From: Maritalea sp049801075
GTDB taxonomy: Bacteria; Pseudomonadota; Alphaproteobacteria; Rhizobiales; Devosiaceae
Assembly: GCF_049801075.1 (NCBI RefSeq)
Contig: NZ_JBNAGG010000005.1
Span: 1 to 64,000 of the forward strand
Direction of reading: 5' to 3'
DNA length: 64,000 bases
In this document: positions 18,283 to 27,754 of the stretch, piece after piece
Layout: every line of letters begins with the position of its first letter
How positions within the stretch are numbered: the stretch's first letter is position 1
The notes under the pieces: generated by a model
The model's database searches: none
What the model was told of the DNA's origin: nothing
Seen by the model: only the letters and a program-made list of their open reading frames with translations
Position numbers and translations under genes: made by a program

Positions 18283-19877
18283 ACTTGTGCCAAGGTCCTC
18301 GAACTTGCTTCAGCATTCTCACTGTTTCGTTTTAAGAACCGAGTGATTTCCTCAGGAACAATTTCTGTGCCAAACTGCCTTGAGAAAAGTGATACTGGCG
18401 TGGCATACGCGTTGGCAGCATGAGTGGGGTTCTTAAAAAGTCGCCCATAGACATAGTGCATAAGCATAAGCATACCGTTTGCTTGTGCGGGTGACATGTT
18501 GACTAGCGCTTGCTGAGCAATTTTGGATGGTTTTTCTTCACTGGTAAACAAGACATGCATCAAGACCTCGATTTGGGGAACATAAGTGCAAACCTTTTCT
18601 AGAATTTGGTCCAAACCATGACGATTTGCTACTGCGACCATGGCTTCACATTTCAAGATCAACAAATAGACCTCATATTGCGATCCTGGATCACAAAGCT
18701 CTAAGGCATGATCAAGCGCAACTTGCCCTTCTGTATTATGCCCAGCGAACACTCGCATCTGTCCAACCACAGGCAGTGATGCTGCTAAGGAAGTGCTTTC
18801 CTTGTGCAAGCGCTCTGCCATTTTAAAAGCCATATCATTATATCCGCGATCAATAAAATACAGCAATTTGGCTGCTGGCAGCAAAAATGATGGTTGGTTT
18901 TGAAGGTGTGGCAAGCTTGAAGTGACAAGCGCTTCAATTTCATCTTCATCGCTTTTGCGAGGATCGTGGTTGGAACTGAAGATTTGCACACTGTCTTGCA
19001 GATACTTGGTGTGGATGTTCGTCGCGAGCATAATTTTGGCGTGATAATCAACTGGATTATCCTCTACCTGCTTGCGCAAGCTCTTTTCACCCTCTGACCA
19101 ATGTCCTTTTATGCCCGTAAATGTTTTTCCGGCTTCGATCATGCCAACGGCCAGGGGAACGTGGCCTTTTGCCTGCTTCGCAAGTGCAGTTCTTAGCGTA
19201 CCGGAAATCTCTTCGGCTATGGTTTCAATATTGGGTTCCAGCGATTTGGAAACACAAATTCTTTTCGCAAAAAGAGTTTTATCTGAACTGAATTGATAGC
19301 CGCGAAACACACATTCTAATTCGCCATCGACGAGAACATAGCTGAGCTCAACACCGACTTCCGGTGCTTCCGATACAAGCGTTTGCGACGCCTGAACATC
19401 AGGATGAAACTCAATAAGCAATTTATCGTCAAAGTGTTTTTCGAAATTCTTGTGAAACTGCTTGGAAAACGCAAGGGCTGCGGCTCGCTCCATGCCGATA
19501 TGATTGAGACCCAAAATAGGACCGACGACAGCATGGCAATCTTTTGCCAAGGATTGCTCATTGGTTTGTTTGGCCAGCCAGATGTATCCCTCCCCATATC
19601 GAGTAGCGATAAAGACTGGTGTTTTGGCATTGTCGCCAAGCTTTTGCCTTAGACGATTGATCAAAAAATCAATGCTTCGATCTAATTTCTCGTCGCTACC
19701 GAAGCTAACCACATCTAGTAACTGGGATCGACTTTGAAGTCGCATGGTATGTTGAGTGAAGTGCCTAAGTAGACTCGTTTCCGCCTTGGTAAAGTTTACT
19801 TGCTTACCATCATCGCAAGTGGCCGAGAAGAATGATTCATCAAACTTCAGATGTCCAAGTCTAATTGAACGCTCCAT
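18279..19877 (-). CDS. winged-helix (OmpR/CadC-type) regulator with helical-repeat C-terminus
   Basis: 532 residues from ATG 19877, chosen because GGGGAG lies 7 nt upstream; an upstream TTG would add 9 residues. Residues 1-105 form an OmpR/PhoB-type winged helix (VNFTKAETSLLRHF, DRSIDFLINRLRQKLGD, TRYGEGYIWLA). The rest is helical with TPR-like alternation, as in adenylate-cyclase-associated or HilA-like regulators. There is no receiver domain and no membrane helix, so the signal is probably cytoplasmic. It is divergent from the SH3-MliC gene across 244 bp. The target is unknown. Confidence 0.8.
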   Translation of the reverse strand: MERSIRLGHLKFDESFFSATCDDGKQVNFTKAETSLLRHFTQHTMRLQSRSQLLDVVSFGSDEKLDRSIDFLINRLRQKLGDNAKTPVFIATRYGEGYIWLAKQTNEQSLAKDCHAVVGPILGLNHIGMERAAALAFSKQFHKNFEKHFDDKLLIEFHPDVQASQTLVSEAPEVGVELSYVLVDGELECVFRGYQFSSDKTLFAKRICVSKSLEPNIETIAEEISGTLRTALAKQAKGHVPLAVGMIEAGKTFTGIKGHWSEGEKSLRKQVEDNPVDYHAKIMLATNIHTKYLQDSVQIFSSNHDPRKSDEDEIEALVTSSLPHLQNQPSFLLPAAKLLYFIDRGYNDMAFKMAERLHKESTSLAASLPVVGQMRVFAGHNTEGQVALDHALELCDPGSQYEVYLLILKCEAMVAVANRHGLDQILEKVCTYVPQIEVLMHVLFTSEEKPSKIAQQALVNMSPAQANGMLMLMHYVYGRLFKNPTHAANAYATPVSLFSRQFGTEIVPEEITRFLKRNSENAEASSRTLAQV

Positions 19878-20121
19878 GCAATTACTCCCCGACGCGTCAC
19901 ACAATGGATTTTTAGACTATGTACAATATCTACCAATCTCAAGGCCTGCAAATATTTCTACAACAATTGTTGCCTAACGTTTCTCATAGACATTTCAATA
20001 TGTTTGCAAGTGAATGATCAACCAGACTGCATTCATATTGAAACTACTAACAGTATTGCGTTGCTTGCTCGCGGTGAAAGAATAACGGGTGCATTGGCCT
20101 ACATTTGAATTCGGAGTTGTT

Positions 20122-21036
20122 ATGCGCGGTTTGCTTATATTTTTCCTTCTCACTCTTTTGTTTTCCCCCACCACCATTCAGGCATCCCCGGATGTTGATT
20201 TCCCTCAGGAGGGATATTCCTATGGCGGGAAAGTCCGAAGTGGGCCGTCAATGAACCACAAACAGGTCGGCAGTCTTTTCGAAGGCGACCGCATCCTCAT
20301 TTTAAATGGCACAGGTGCCATGATGAACGGATACGAATGGTTCAAAATCCGCTATCGTAATGGTCGTGTGGGTTATCAATGGGGTGGGATCATGTGTTCA
20401 CAAAACCCATATCCTACCATTTTCCGTGTTTGCAATGGCCCAAAACTGCAACCGGAACAGCCTGTAAGCCAACAATTCCCAGTGTTTCCAAGTGTGAACG
20501 GATACGTAGTTAGCCAAGTCAATCACGCATTGGGCAGCTTTGCAAATGCAGGCAACGGACAATGGCATGAAATAGATATGCAAGGACAAGTGACTTTTCA
20601 GTTCCAAGAAGAATATCGGGATGAATGGTCCGTCTATCTATTTGACGCATCGCGCAATGTATCCATCCAAATTGACCTTTATCGAGGTCAGATTTCTTAC
20701 GCTGTAGGATCTGATCCAAAAACTGATCTTTATTCCATAACCGATGCATTTGATATGTCAGGAGTTGCACGGACAGGCGGCGACACGCCTTTAGCGGCGA
20801 CGTCAACCACCGTGCGTTACACCTGCGCAGAAGGCCTGCCGCTGACGGTCACCTATGTGAACAGAGGCAATGGCCACGTGATCTTCAGCATCGACGGTTC
20901 GCCGGAACGGCGCCTCGAGCAGGCTGTTTCCGGCTCCGGGTCCCGTTACACGGACGGTAGGTTCACGCTCTTGAGCAAAGCGAGTTACGTGACGCTCCAG
21001 CACCCTAGTGGTGTCGACAGTTGCGTTGAACAATAA
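20122..21036 (+). CDS. secreted SH3b-MliC fusion, possible lysozyme inhibitor
   Basis: 304 residues from ATG 20122 (GGAG 6 nt upstream). A signal peptide (MRGLLIFFLLTLLF..., cleavage near IQA/SP) is followed by a bacterial SH3 domain (about 28-85: VRSGPSMNHKQVGSL, WFKIRYRNGRVGYQWGG). A middle part of about 130 residues is unrecognised. The last 75 residues fit the MliC fold of membrane-bound C-type lysozyme inhibitors (VRYTCAEG...SGSGSRYTDGRFTLLSKASYV). The MliC-coding part (about 20780-21030) is clearly more GC-rich than the rest, suggesting a domain gained from elsewhere. It probably acts in the periplasm on host or predator lysozyme; that activity is inferred from the fold. Confidence 0.75.
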   Translation: MRGLLIFFLLTLLFSPTTIQASPDVDFPQEGYSYGGKVRSGPSMNHKQVGSLFEGDRILILNGTGAMMNGYEWFKIRYRNGRVGYQWGGIMCSQNPYPTIFRVCNGPKLQPEQPVSQQFPVFPSVNGYVVSQVNHALGSFANAGNGQWHEIDMQGQVTFQFQEEYRDEWSVYLFDASRNVSIQIDLYRGQISYAVGSDPKTDLYSITDAFDMSGVARTGGDTPLAATSTTVRYTCAEGLPLTVTYVNRGNGHVIFSIDGSPERRLEQAVSGSGSRYTDGRFTLLSKASYVTLQHPSGVDSCVEQ

Positions 21037-21123
21037 CCGGCAGGTAACCACTGAATATTTCAAGAAAATATCCAACACGCCCATCGACGATGCACTGGGC
21101 GTTCCAACCAAAAGGAACATAAA

Positions 21124-21582
21124 TTGATCCGTAATATGAACAAGAATCAGACAAACAACCTGGCTAGAGCGGCGCTTTCAGTTGCGTTTTTGCTCGCGGC
21201 AAACGCGGGGACGCTGACAAGTGCATATGCGCAGCAAATTCTGCTCACCTGCACGCCGCCCCTGGTGGCAAACAGCGACGGTACTGATTGCGTGCGTCCA
21301 GCCGCCCAGCAAAAGACGCCTGACCGCCTGACGGCATTTTCAATTCGGGCCGGGGATGGAAGGCATTTAGGTCTTTATGTAAAAACAGGTAGCAATACTT
21401 GGACAGGTCCAAGCCTGGATTCCAACGTTACAGTCCAATGGTCACAGGAAGATGCCGGTTCAGCGAGCTTGGTTCTTTACACCGAAACACCCAGAATTAG
21501 AACATTAATTGTTCATGACAATGACGATGTCAGTTCCTCTGGCTTGCCGGGCGGTTCAGTGCTGGGAGAACGGGCCTACTAA
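21124..21582 (+). CDS. small secreted protein, unknown
   Basis: 152 residues. The start is TTG 21124, with AAAGGA about 7 nt upstream; ATG 21136 is the alternative. A signal peptide (LSVAFLLAANAGTLTSAYAQ) precedes a mature part with two Cys residues (LLTCTPPL, TDCVRPA) and a beta-rich region (AFSIRAGDGRHLGLYV...VTVQWSQEDAG). I do not recognise a family. The end (SGLPGGSVLGERAY) is abrupt, and no good frame continues behind it, so a C-terminal truncation is possible. It lies between two other genes for small exported proteins, which suggests a periplasmic set. Confidence 0.6.
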   Translation: MIRNMNKNQTNNLARAALSVAFLLAANAGTLTSAYAQQILLTCTPPLVANSDGTDCVRPAAQQKTPDRLTAFSIRAGDGRHLGLYVKTGSNTWTGPSLDSNVTVQWSQEDAGSASLVLYTETPRIRTLIVHDNDDVSSSGLPGGSVLGERAY

Positions 21583-21804
21583 CGGCCATTGTCAAGCTAC
21601 GCTGTTTCCGATCATCAAAGCGAGCATGTACGGTGAAGTTGCAAAGGCACCGTTGTTTCAGGCAAGAAGCCGAGCGCCGGCTTTGCTCGGAACAACCATT
21701 GTCCTTCGACCTTACCCACACAGCATGTTTGCAACACTAAGCCTCCTTCACTTGTCTTTGGGTGATGGAGCCGCTCAATGTTTCGCTCGAACTGGAGTAA
21801 CACC

Positions 21805-22200
21805 ATGAGAATTCTTCATTCTTCTCTGAAACTCGCTTTTGCTTCCGTCGCTTTATTGGCCCTTTCGAACACGGCACAGGCTGAATTCTGCAGCAAATAC
21901 AAGCAAACGCACTCAAATGCGGGCCAATGTGACAATTGCTACGTAACAATAAAGTCCCTACCAAGCCAACAGCTATACTCCGCTACTGGGAGCAACGGAT
22001 GGCATTCTGAATTGAATTGGGTCGAAGGCGACTCTTCCGTCGCCACTGGTGGTGGCCTGTGGGTCGGAGCACCAGAATCTGAATTTTTTCAAATGGACTT
22101 GGAGCAACAAGGCTCAGAACTGTTCATGACTATGCAAATGTATAAGAACAAACAACGAGATATCTTAGTAAAAGCACGCTTACGCTGTATAAAGCCATAA
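21805..22200 (+). CDS. small secreted protein, unknown
   Basis: 131 residues from ATG 21805, chosen for GGAG at 21794-21797. A clear signal peptide (MRILHSSLKLAFASVALLAL...AQA) precedes a mature protein with four Cys residues (FCSKY, QCDNCYV and a C-terminal RLRCIKP). The CxxC could bind metal or form disulphides. The core looks like a beta sandwich (GLWVGAPESEFFQMDL). I do not recognise a family. A 222-bp stretch before it holds no convincing gene. Confidence 0.6.
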   Translation: MRILHSSLKLAFASVALLALSNTAQAEFCSKYKQTHSNAGQCDNCYVTIKSLPSQQLYSATGSNGWHSELNWVEGDSSVATGGGLWVGAPESEFFQMDLEQQGSELFMTMQMYKNKQRDILVKARLRCIKP

Positions 22201-22332
22201 CTGCAAGTGTCTAAGCATACTTGCTGGTAAGAAGTGTCGAAGGTCTTGAATAGGCTCACAATAGTCGTCGGCTTGACGGACCTTGCTGCCGTTGGAGAGA
22301 ATGATCCAAATTACCGCATTCAATCAACGTTC

Positions 22333-23211
22333 TCAGATATCTTCGGTAGAGCATGACTTGAGCCAAGCCATGACGTTGGCCACCGACTCGTTCTCTTTGG
22401 CAGTTCGCGGCATGAGGACATAAAAGTCATTTTTATCTGCGTTCCAGGCTGAGCCAACCTCGACTAAACGTCCGGCTTCAAGGTCATGTGTCACTAGAAA
22501 TCGGCTTACCAAAGCTACACCTTGCCCGGCGATGGCTGCATCAACCGCAAGCGACGTTTGGTTCAGATGAAAGTGTCGAGTAGTCTGATCTTGTACACCC
22601 AAATGCGCAAGGTAGCTGGGCCATAGATCATGAGTGTCATGGATTTTTGGCTCGTTAGCGAGAGTTTCTGAATCAAGAAGATTATCGCCTTTGCCCCTAA
22701 ATTTGGGCGCCGCTACCGCGATTAGCGATTGTTTGAACAAAAGCGTTGCATCCAAAGATGCGCCAAACGGCGGCGACCCTTGGCGCACTGCGAGGTCTAT
22801 TCCGTCGCTATGGAAGCTCGAAACTTTTTCCGTCGCCATAATCCGCAAATCGATATTTGGGTGTGCTGCCGTGAACTCTGGTAGGTTTGGGATCAGCCAT
22901 TTTGCAGCAAAGGTTGGCGTGACGCTGATAACAACTTTGTCCGGCTCTGGTCTAAGTTCAGCCGTTGCGGATCGAAGTTTTGCGAAAACCGCGGTAATAC
23001 GGTTGTGAAAGCGGCGTCCGGCAGAAGTTAACCTCAGCCCCTTCGGCACCCGTTCAAACAAGGTCACATTGAGATGTGCTTCGAGCAGGCGCACTTGTTG
23101 CGCAACGGCGCCTTGCGTGACTCCCAATTCATCGGCAGCCGAGCGGAAACTGAGACGGCGGCCTGCCGCATCAAAAGCACGCAAACTGTTGAGTGGTGGG
23201 AGCTCAGTCAT
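22333..23211 (-). CDS. LysR-family transcriptional regulator (GcvA-like)
   Basis: 292 residues. The N-terminal winged helix (LRAFDAAGRRLSFRSAADELGVTQGAVAQQVRLLE) and effector domain (VTPTFAAKWLIPNLPEF, DLAVRQGSPPFG) match the GcvA/AmpR branch of LysR regulators. It is divergent from an SDR gene across 98 bp, the usual setting for a LysR protein that controls its neighbour. The inducer is unknown. Confidence 0.9.
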   Translation of the reverse strand: MTELPPLNSLRAFDAAGRRLSFRSAADELGVTQGAVAQQVRLLEAHLNVTLFERVPKGLRLTSAGRRFHNRITAVFAKLRSATAELRPEPDKVVISVTPTFAAKWLIPNLPEFTAAHPNIDLRIMATEKVSSFHSDGIDLAVRQGSPPFGASLDATLLFKQSLIAVAAPKFRGKGDNLLDSETLANEPKIHDTHDLWPSYLAHLGVQDQTTRHFHLNQTSLAVDAAIAGQGVALVSRFLVTHDLEAGRLVEVGSAWNADKNDFYVLMPRTAKENESVANVMAWLKSCSTEDI

Positions 23212-23309
23212 TCTGCGATAGTATTTCTATTGTCATGCAACACAAACTCTCAATCGAATTTATTCATTAAACCCATTATAAACAACCAAAATTCGAAAGG
23301 ATACCGAAA

Positions 23310-24014
23310 ATGACAGTAGAAAAAGTGGCATTGATTACAGCAGGCGGCAGCGGCATGGGTGCGGATGCGGCTCGCAAATTGACGGGAAATGGGTTCAAAG
23401 TTGGTATCTTATCTTCGTCCGGTAAAGGTGAAGCACTTGGCAACGAACTTGGCGGCTTTGGCGTAACTGGTTCCAACCTTGATTGTGAAGCGCTTAACGC
23501 TTTGGTCGAGGGTGCGAAAGATCGATGGGGTCGCATCGACGTCTTAGTGAACTCAGCCGGCCATGGACCAAAAGGACCAGTGCTCGAAATAAGCGACGAC
23601 GATTGGCATCAAGGGATGGAAATCTATCTTATGAACGTGATCCGCCCGACCCGGCTTGTCACACCTACAATGCAGGCGCTTGGCGGCGGAGCAATAATTA
23701 ATATCTCAACCTTTGCGGCATTCGAACCAGATCCGATTTTTCCGACCTCAGGCATTTTCCGCGCCGGGCTTGCTGCCTTCACGAAGCTCTTTTCGGACAA
23801 ATATGCGTCAGAGAATATTCGCATGAACAATGTCCTCCCTGGCTTCATCGACAGCTTGCCTGAAACGGAAGACCGCAAGGCGCGTATACCCATGGGACGT
23901 TACGGCCATGCTTCAGAAGTATCGTCACTCATTGCGTGGCTGGCCTCAGAAAATGGTGGCTACATGACAGGACAGAACCTGCGCATCGACGGAGGGTTAA
24001 CCCGTGCAGTCTGA
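23310..24014 (+). CDS. SDR-family oxidoreductase with atypical active site
   Basis: 234 residues. The Rossmann motif TAGGSGMGADAARKL and the NSAG motif are intact, so NAD(P) binding is likely. Where classical SDRs have YxxxK, this one has SGIFR before AGLAAFTK, so Tyr becomes Ser and Lys becomes Arg. It may use another acid/base or do a different reaction. AAAGGA lies before the ATG. The next gene starts inside its last codons, so the two are translationally coupled and probably controlled by the divergent LysR gene. Confidence 0.87.
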   Translation: MTVEKVALITAGGSGMGADAARKLTGNGFKVGILSSSGKGEALGNELGGFGVTGSNLDCEALNALVEGAKDRWGRIDVLVNSAGHGPKGPVLEISDDDWHQGMEIYLMNVIRPTRLVTPTMQALGGGAIINISTFAAFEPDPIFPTSGIFRAGLAAFTKLFSDKYASENIRMNNVLPGFIDSLPETEDRKARIPMGRYGHASEVSSLIAWLASENGGYMTGQNLRIDGGLTRAV

Positions 24015-24255
24015 TACCGTGGCCCTCGCTTCACCTCGCAAACGCATTGTCTTTGCGGTCAAGTGGGGAGCGTCCATCGTTCAAATCATGGGATACACTG
24101 CGACGGGATTTGGCTGGACGCCTTGGAACCTCTACCTGCTTCTCGTTGGTGTCGTGGGATGGTTCGCCGTTGGCGCGCTATGGAATGATAAGGCGCTCAT
24201 GCTTGTCCATCTTGTCGCGCTCGGCGCAATGATTGCAGGTATGGCAAGCAGCTGA
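24004..24255 (+). CDS. small two- to three-helix membrane protein (DUF6552-like)
   Basis: 83 residues from GTG 24004, overlapping the SDR gene by 11 nt. Predicted helices lie at about 16-32, 38-57 and 64-80 (NLYLLLVGVVGWFAVGALWND, then LMLVHLVALGAMIAG). It resembles short alphaproteobacterial proteins grouped as DUF6552; the name is from memory, without a search. It may be a membrane partner of the SDR. Confidence 0.68.
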   Translation: MQSDTVALASPRKRIVFAVKWGASIVQIMGYTATGFGWTPWNLYLLLVGVVGWFAVGALWNDKALMLVHLVALGAMIAGMASS

Positions 24256-24334
24256 TAAGCGAAAGCGGCGCTTCGGACATTATGTAACATTCGGTAGGTA
24301 TTGTCTCAAACAGTCATTTGGTGCTTGGGTCTTG

Positions 24335-24613
24335 TCAATTGCGCAACAATGCACATAGTACGGATCTTACATACTCTGTGTGTTCCAGGCGGTAAAAATT
24401 GGAATGTCCACGCCTGAACGCGCGTACAATCTTGAGACGCCTTAACAATTGTAAATGTTGAGAACAGTTTGCCGCGGTATATTCAGTTAACTTAGCAAGT
24501 TCCTCGACACACCTTTCGCCTTGAAGCAGTTCAAGGAGAATTTGCATGCGAGTGGTGGACGAAAAAGCATGGGCAAGACTGGCAGCATCTTCAATTTGTT
24601 CACGGCTTAGCAT
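24335..24613 (-). CDS. ArsR-family HTH regulator
   Basis: 92 residues. The winged helix is LAHAFSSTTRMQILLELLQGERCVEELAKLT, then AANCSQHLQLLRRLKIVRAFRRGHSNFYRL. This is the ArsR/SmtB fold, with Cys and His residues near the recognition helix (TAANCSQHL). Whether it senses a metal cannot be told; the classic ELCVCDL box is replaced by RCVEELAKL. It is divergent from the EAL-protein gene across 304 bp. Confidence 0.8.
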   Translation of the reverse strand: MLSREQIEDAASLAHAFSSTTRMQILLELLQGERCVEELAKLTEYTAANCSQHLQLLRRLKIVRAFRRGHSNFYRLEHTEYVRSVLCALLRN

Positions 24614-24917
24614 ACCGACCTCTCTTCAAGAAACGACTAATACTATTATGCATCTAATTTTTTGAATGTGGATATAATGGGGCACATTGCCACCTGATAT
24701 TCAAGTATAATTGTTTCACACAAAACAAATTACAGCGTCATTTTATTTCGTAGTGCGAATAAGCCGATCGTTGCTGAACTGTTCGTGGAGGAGATTGCGC
24801 AGAAATTCAGAAATATGATGGCGTTTATTCAGTTCGCAGTTAACCCAACGATAATTGTAACTAAGTTATGTTTAATTAAACTCGAATTTCATCGACTTCT
24901 CACAATATGGGGTTTTT
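24614..24917. other. intergenic region between ArsR and EAL genes
   Basis: AT-rich divergent spacer of 304 bp that must hold promoters for both genes. A short open stretch on the plus strand (IVAELFVEEIAQKF, around 24765-24810) looks protein-like, but it has no start and runs out of frame into the EAL gene. It may be a scrap of an older gene. No clear operator or terminator was seen. Confidence 0.4.
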
Positions 24918-26231
24918 GTGGAAATCCAGACAGAATCCGCTTCAGATTTTAGTCAGCGAATGGCAAAGGCCTACATGTATGGGGCGCTGTCTTTTGTGGC
25001 GATTGGCATTGCATGGGCCGCTGTATTTATCATTATGGGCTGGTGGCTTGTCGTCGGGATGGACTTAATCATCGTGGCGCTTGGAGGTGTTATCTACTTT
25101 TCTATGCGAAAAGGTCACCTCAGGTTTGGAGTTTTTTTGGCTCAGGTCGGACTTCTGCTTGTTGCCATCACAATGGGCATCCTTTTAGACGTCCCAACGG
25201 CTGAATATCCGCGGGTGGTTCATATATATCTGCTTTCACTTGCTTCGCTTGGGTATCTTAACTATCAGCGAGAGAAATCTAACATCCAACTCCTGATTAT
25301 TGTGATTTGTTTGTTGGCCTTTATTGTCTTGTCTTGCGCACCCTTGGCATCACCTTATGTTCTACAAATGCCAGATTTACTTAGGACAGTTGGTACATGG
25401 GCAAATGCGACAATGGCCACAATCATATTGGCAGCGTCAGTTCATGCGATCCATTCAGAGCTCGTTCGGAAGGACAAAGATAGTCGACGCCTAATGTCGG
25501 CTTTGTGGAACAAAGAGTTTAAACTGGTTTTCCAACCGCAGGTAGATAAGTCAAGGAAAATCATAGGCGCAGAAGCTTTGATAAGGTGGCATCACCCTGA
25601 TAAAGGCGAAATCTCACCAGCATCGTTTATTCCTCAGGCTGAGCAGCTCGATTTGATGCCGGATATTGGCAAATGGGTGCTTGAAGAAGGCTGCACTGTG
25701 TTGAAATCATGGGAGCAAAACCCCAAACTTCAACATATGAATTTGTCTCTTAATGTTAGCGCAAAACAGCTAATGCATGACGAGTTTGAAGAGAATTTGA
25801 AAAAGATATTGAATCGCACAGGCGTAAATCCCGAGAGGCTCACATTGGAAATCACTGAAAGCGTGCTTGTAACCGGCTTTGAAATAGCGAGAACAAAATT
25901 AGCAACATTAAATGAGCTGGGCATCACCGTTGCGCTAGATGACTTTGGAACCGGTTACTCCTCTTTATCCTATCTTCGACAATTGCCCGTTCAGCACGTT
26001 AAAATCGACCGCAGTTTTGTACGGGATGCATCACTGAATGATGGCAGCAAAACCTTTGTCAAAAACCTGGTTCAGCTATGCAATGATCTTGGACAAAATG
26101 TAGTGGCCGAAGGTGTGGAAACCGAAGAACAGCATAAGCTTTTGTGTGAATTTGGCGCTTCCGACTTCCAGGGATATCTTTATGGGAAGCCTACAGATTT
26201 AGAGAATTTCGAGAGCCAAAATCTCGCTTAG
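24918..26231 (+). CDS. membrane-bound EAL c-di-GMP phosphodiesterase
   Basis: 437 residues from GTG 24918. Residues 20-180 hold about six membrane helices forming a sensor region. The EAL domain (about 190-430) has EAL at 219-221, NLSLNVSAKQL (about 275-285), EITES (311-315), DDFGTGYSS (341-349), VKIDRSFV (361-368) and EGVE (398-401). All residues usually needed for Mg2+ binding and c-di-GMP hydrolysis are visible, and no GGDEF domain is present. It is the first of three c-di-GMP genes in about 6 kb of the island. Confidence 0.92.
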   Translation: MEIQTESASDFSQRMAKAYMYGALSFVAIGIAWAAVFIIMGWWLVVGMDLIIVALGGVIYFSMRKGHLRFGVFLAQVGLLLVAITMGILLDVPTAEYPRVVHIYLLSLASLGYLNYQREKSNIQLLIIVICLLAFIVLSCAPLASPYVLQMPDLLRTVGTWANATMATIILAASVHAIHSELVRKDKDSRRLMSALWNKEFKLVFQPQVDKSRKIIGAEALIRWHHPDKGEISPASFIPQAEQLDLMPDIGKWVLEEGCTVLKSWEQNPKLQHMNLSLNVSAKQLMHDEFEENLKKILNRTGVNPERLTLEITESVLVTGFEIARTKLATLNELGITVALDDFGTGYSSLSYLRQLPVQHVKIDRSFVRDASLNDGSKTFVKNLVQLCNDLGQNVVAEGVETEEQHKLLCEFGASDFQGYLYGKPTDLENFESQNLA

Positions 26232-26392
26232 AAGATTTGTAGAAATTTGGGCACTAATCCCAATACTCGTCATCTTTTTGTTTTGAGACACATTTTCTAT
26301 TTTTTCGCCGAAAAAAGCCAATGCATATCTGGCTTTTTCTAAGATGACAGATATGTTCCCTCAAGATTGACAACATAGCGTGACGAATTTTT

Positions 26393-27550
26393 GTGAACTT
26401 GAGTAAGCCAAATATTTTTCCAGCCCTTGCCCCTGTGAGTAAGCGCGAAATGTTCCGCGCGTCATTAGGTGCATTTCTTGGTCTTTTGGTCTCCGGGTTT
26501 ACAACCGGCATGTTTATGACGGACCAAGCAGCCATTGGTATACTTGTTGCACCGATGGGCGCCTCTGCTGTCTTGCTATTCGGAGCACCAACAAGTCCAT
26601 TTGCTCAACCCTGGTCAATATTAGCTGGCAACACTGTCGCACTTTTGAGTGGGTTAATCATCTTACTGGCCGTAGACGATGTAGTTTTAGCAGCCTCATT
26701 GGCTGTTTCGCTCACAATCGGCTTAATGTTCTTTTCAAATTGCATACACCCACCTAGTGGTGCTGTAGCACTTACCGTTATCTTAAGTCAGCCTACAATA
26801 TCTGAATTCGGATATCACGCGGTTGTTGCACCCATTTCCCTGAATTCATTGATTTTGCTTTCAATGGCAGTCCTATTTAACAATCTGTCAGGCAAAAAAT
26901 ACCCGCATATTCCAGTAACTGATACAGGTGAAAGGAGCACTCAATTAGATAGTCTTCATTTGTCCACGCTACCGGATGATCTGAACCAAGCACTTAAACG
27001 GTATGATGAGGTTTTGAACGTTAGTCCTGACCAATTGGATTGGATAATGGATCAAGTCCAATTGCAATCATATCAACGCAAGTTAAAAGGTTTTTCTTGT
27101 GGTGATATCATGGAGCCTTGCGGCATCACATTGTCACCTAGACTTCGCCTCAACAAGGCATGGTCAACCCTTAGAAAGTCTGGATTAAATGCACTGCCGG
27201 TCGTTGATGAAAATTCCCGCCTTGTGGGCATTGTTAGCCAACATGATTTCGTAAGATCTCGTGCACTCAGTGTTGAAGGGCAAGTTGGGGGCACACTCAC
27301 CTCAAATGTTGAAAGTCTACTTTCTGGAACACGATTTTTGCGAGTGGAAGACATCATGACCCGAACTGTTGTCTCTGCAGATTCAGACACACCTATTGCG
27401 AAGCTGGTGCCCGCACTGGCGGAAAAAGGACTTCACCAAATTCCGATCATCGATATAAACAGTAAAGTTATCGGCATGGTCACACAGGCAAATCTTATAG
27501 GTGCCCTGCTCACTAGCCAGGAAATGGTGACATCTAGCAAATGCGCTTAA
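26393..27550 (+). CDS. HPP-family membrane protein with two CBS domains
   Basis: 385 residues from GTG 26393. The N-terminal part (about 15-170) is an HPP-type four-helix membrane domain with the family hallmark NCIHPPSGAVAL. A linker leads to a CBS pair (about 235-380: CGDIMEPCGITLSPRLRL...LVGIVSQHDFV and VEDIMTRTVVSADSDT...VIGMVTQANLI). HPP proteins are linked to nitrite or anion transport in plastids and cyanobacteria; CBS pairs bind adenine nucleotides. It sits between two c-di-GMP genes without overlap, so a shared role is only possible. Confidence 0.88.
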   Translation: MNLSKPNIFPALAPVSKREMFRASLGAFLGLLVSGFTTGMFMTDQAAIGILVAPMGASAVLLFGAPTSPFAQPWSILAGNTVALLSGLIILLAVDDVVLAASLAVSLTIGLMFFSNCIHPPSGAVALTVILSQPTISEFGYHAVVAPISLNSLILLSMAVLFNNLSGKKYPHIPVTDTGERSTQLDSLHLSTLPDDLNQALKRYDEVLNVSPDQLDWIMDQVQLQSYQRKLKGFSCGDIMEPCGITLSPRLRLNKAWSTLRKSGLNALPVVDENSRLVGIVSQHDFVRSRALSVEGQVGGTLTSNVESLLSGTRFLRVEDIMTRTVVSADSDTPIAKLVPALAEKGLHQIPIIDINSKVIGMVTQANLIGALLTSQEMVTSSKCA

Positions 27551-27754
27551 GCAGGTATCAATAATTCCTTCATTTGCAGGATGATTTCACAACACACCTA
27601 GACGCAATCCGCATCTAATAGCAGACACAACCTAAGCAAAACATCAAAGACCCTCCCCCGGCTTATTCAATTGGCCAGGCGGTTCTCGTGCGAACTCTTC
27701 ATCAAATAAAAACCAATACTGGTTAGACTAACACGCCATTAGGCAAATTGGTGG

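Noticed and set aside
21509..21808. Open frame overlapping the end of the small secreted protein gene at 21124.
   Set aside because: Low-complexity start, no RBS, no family pattern, and it runs through the RBS of the next gene. A frameshift of the upstream gene could not be supported.
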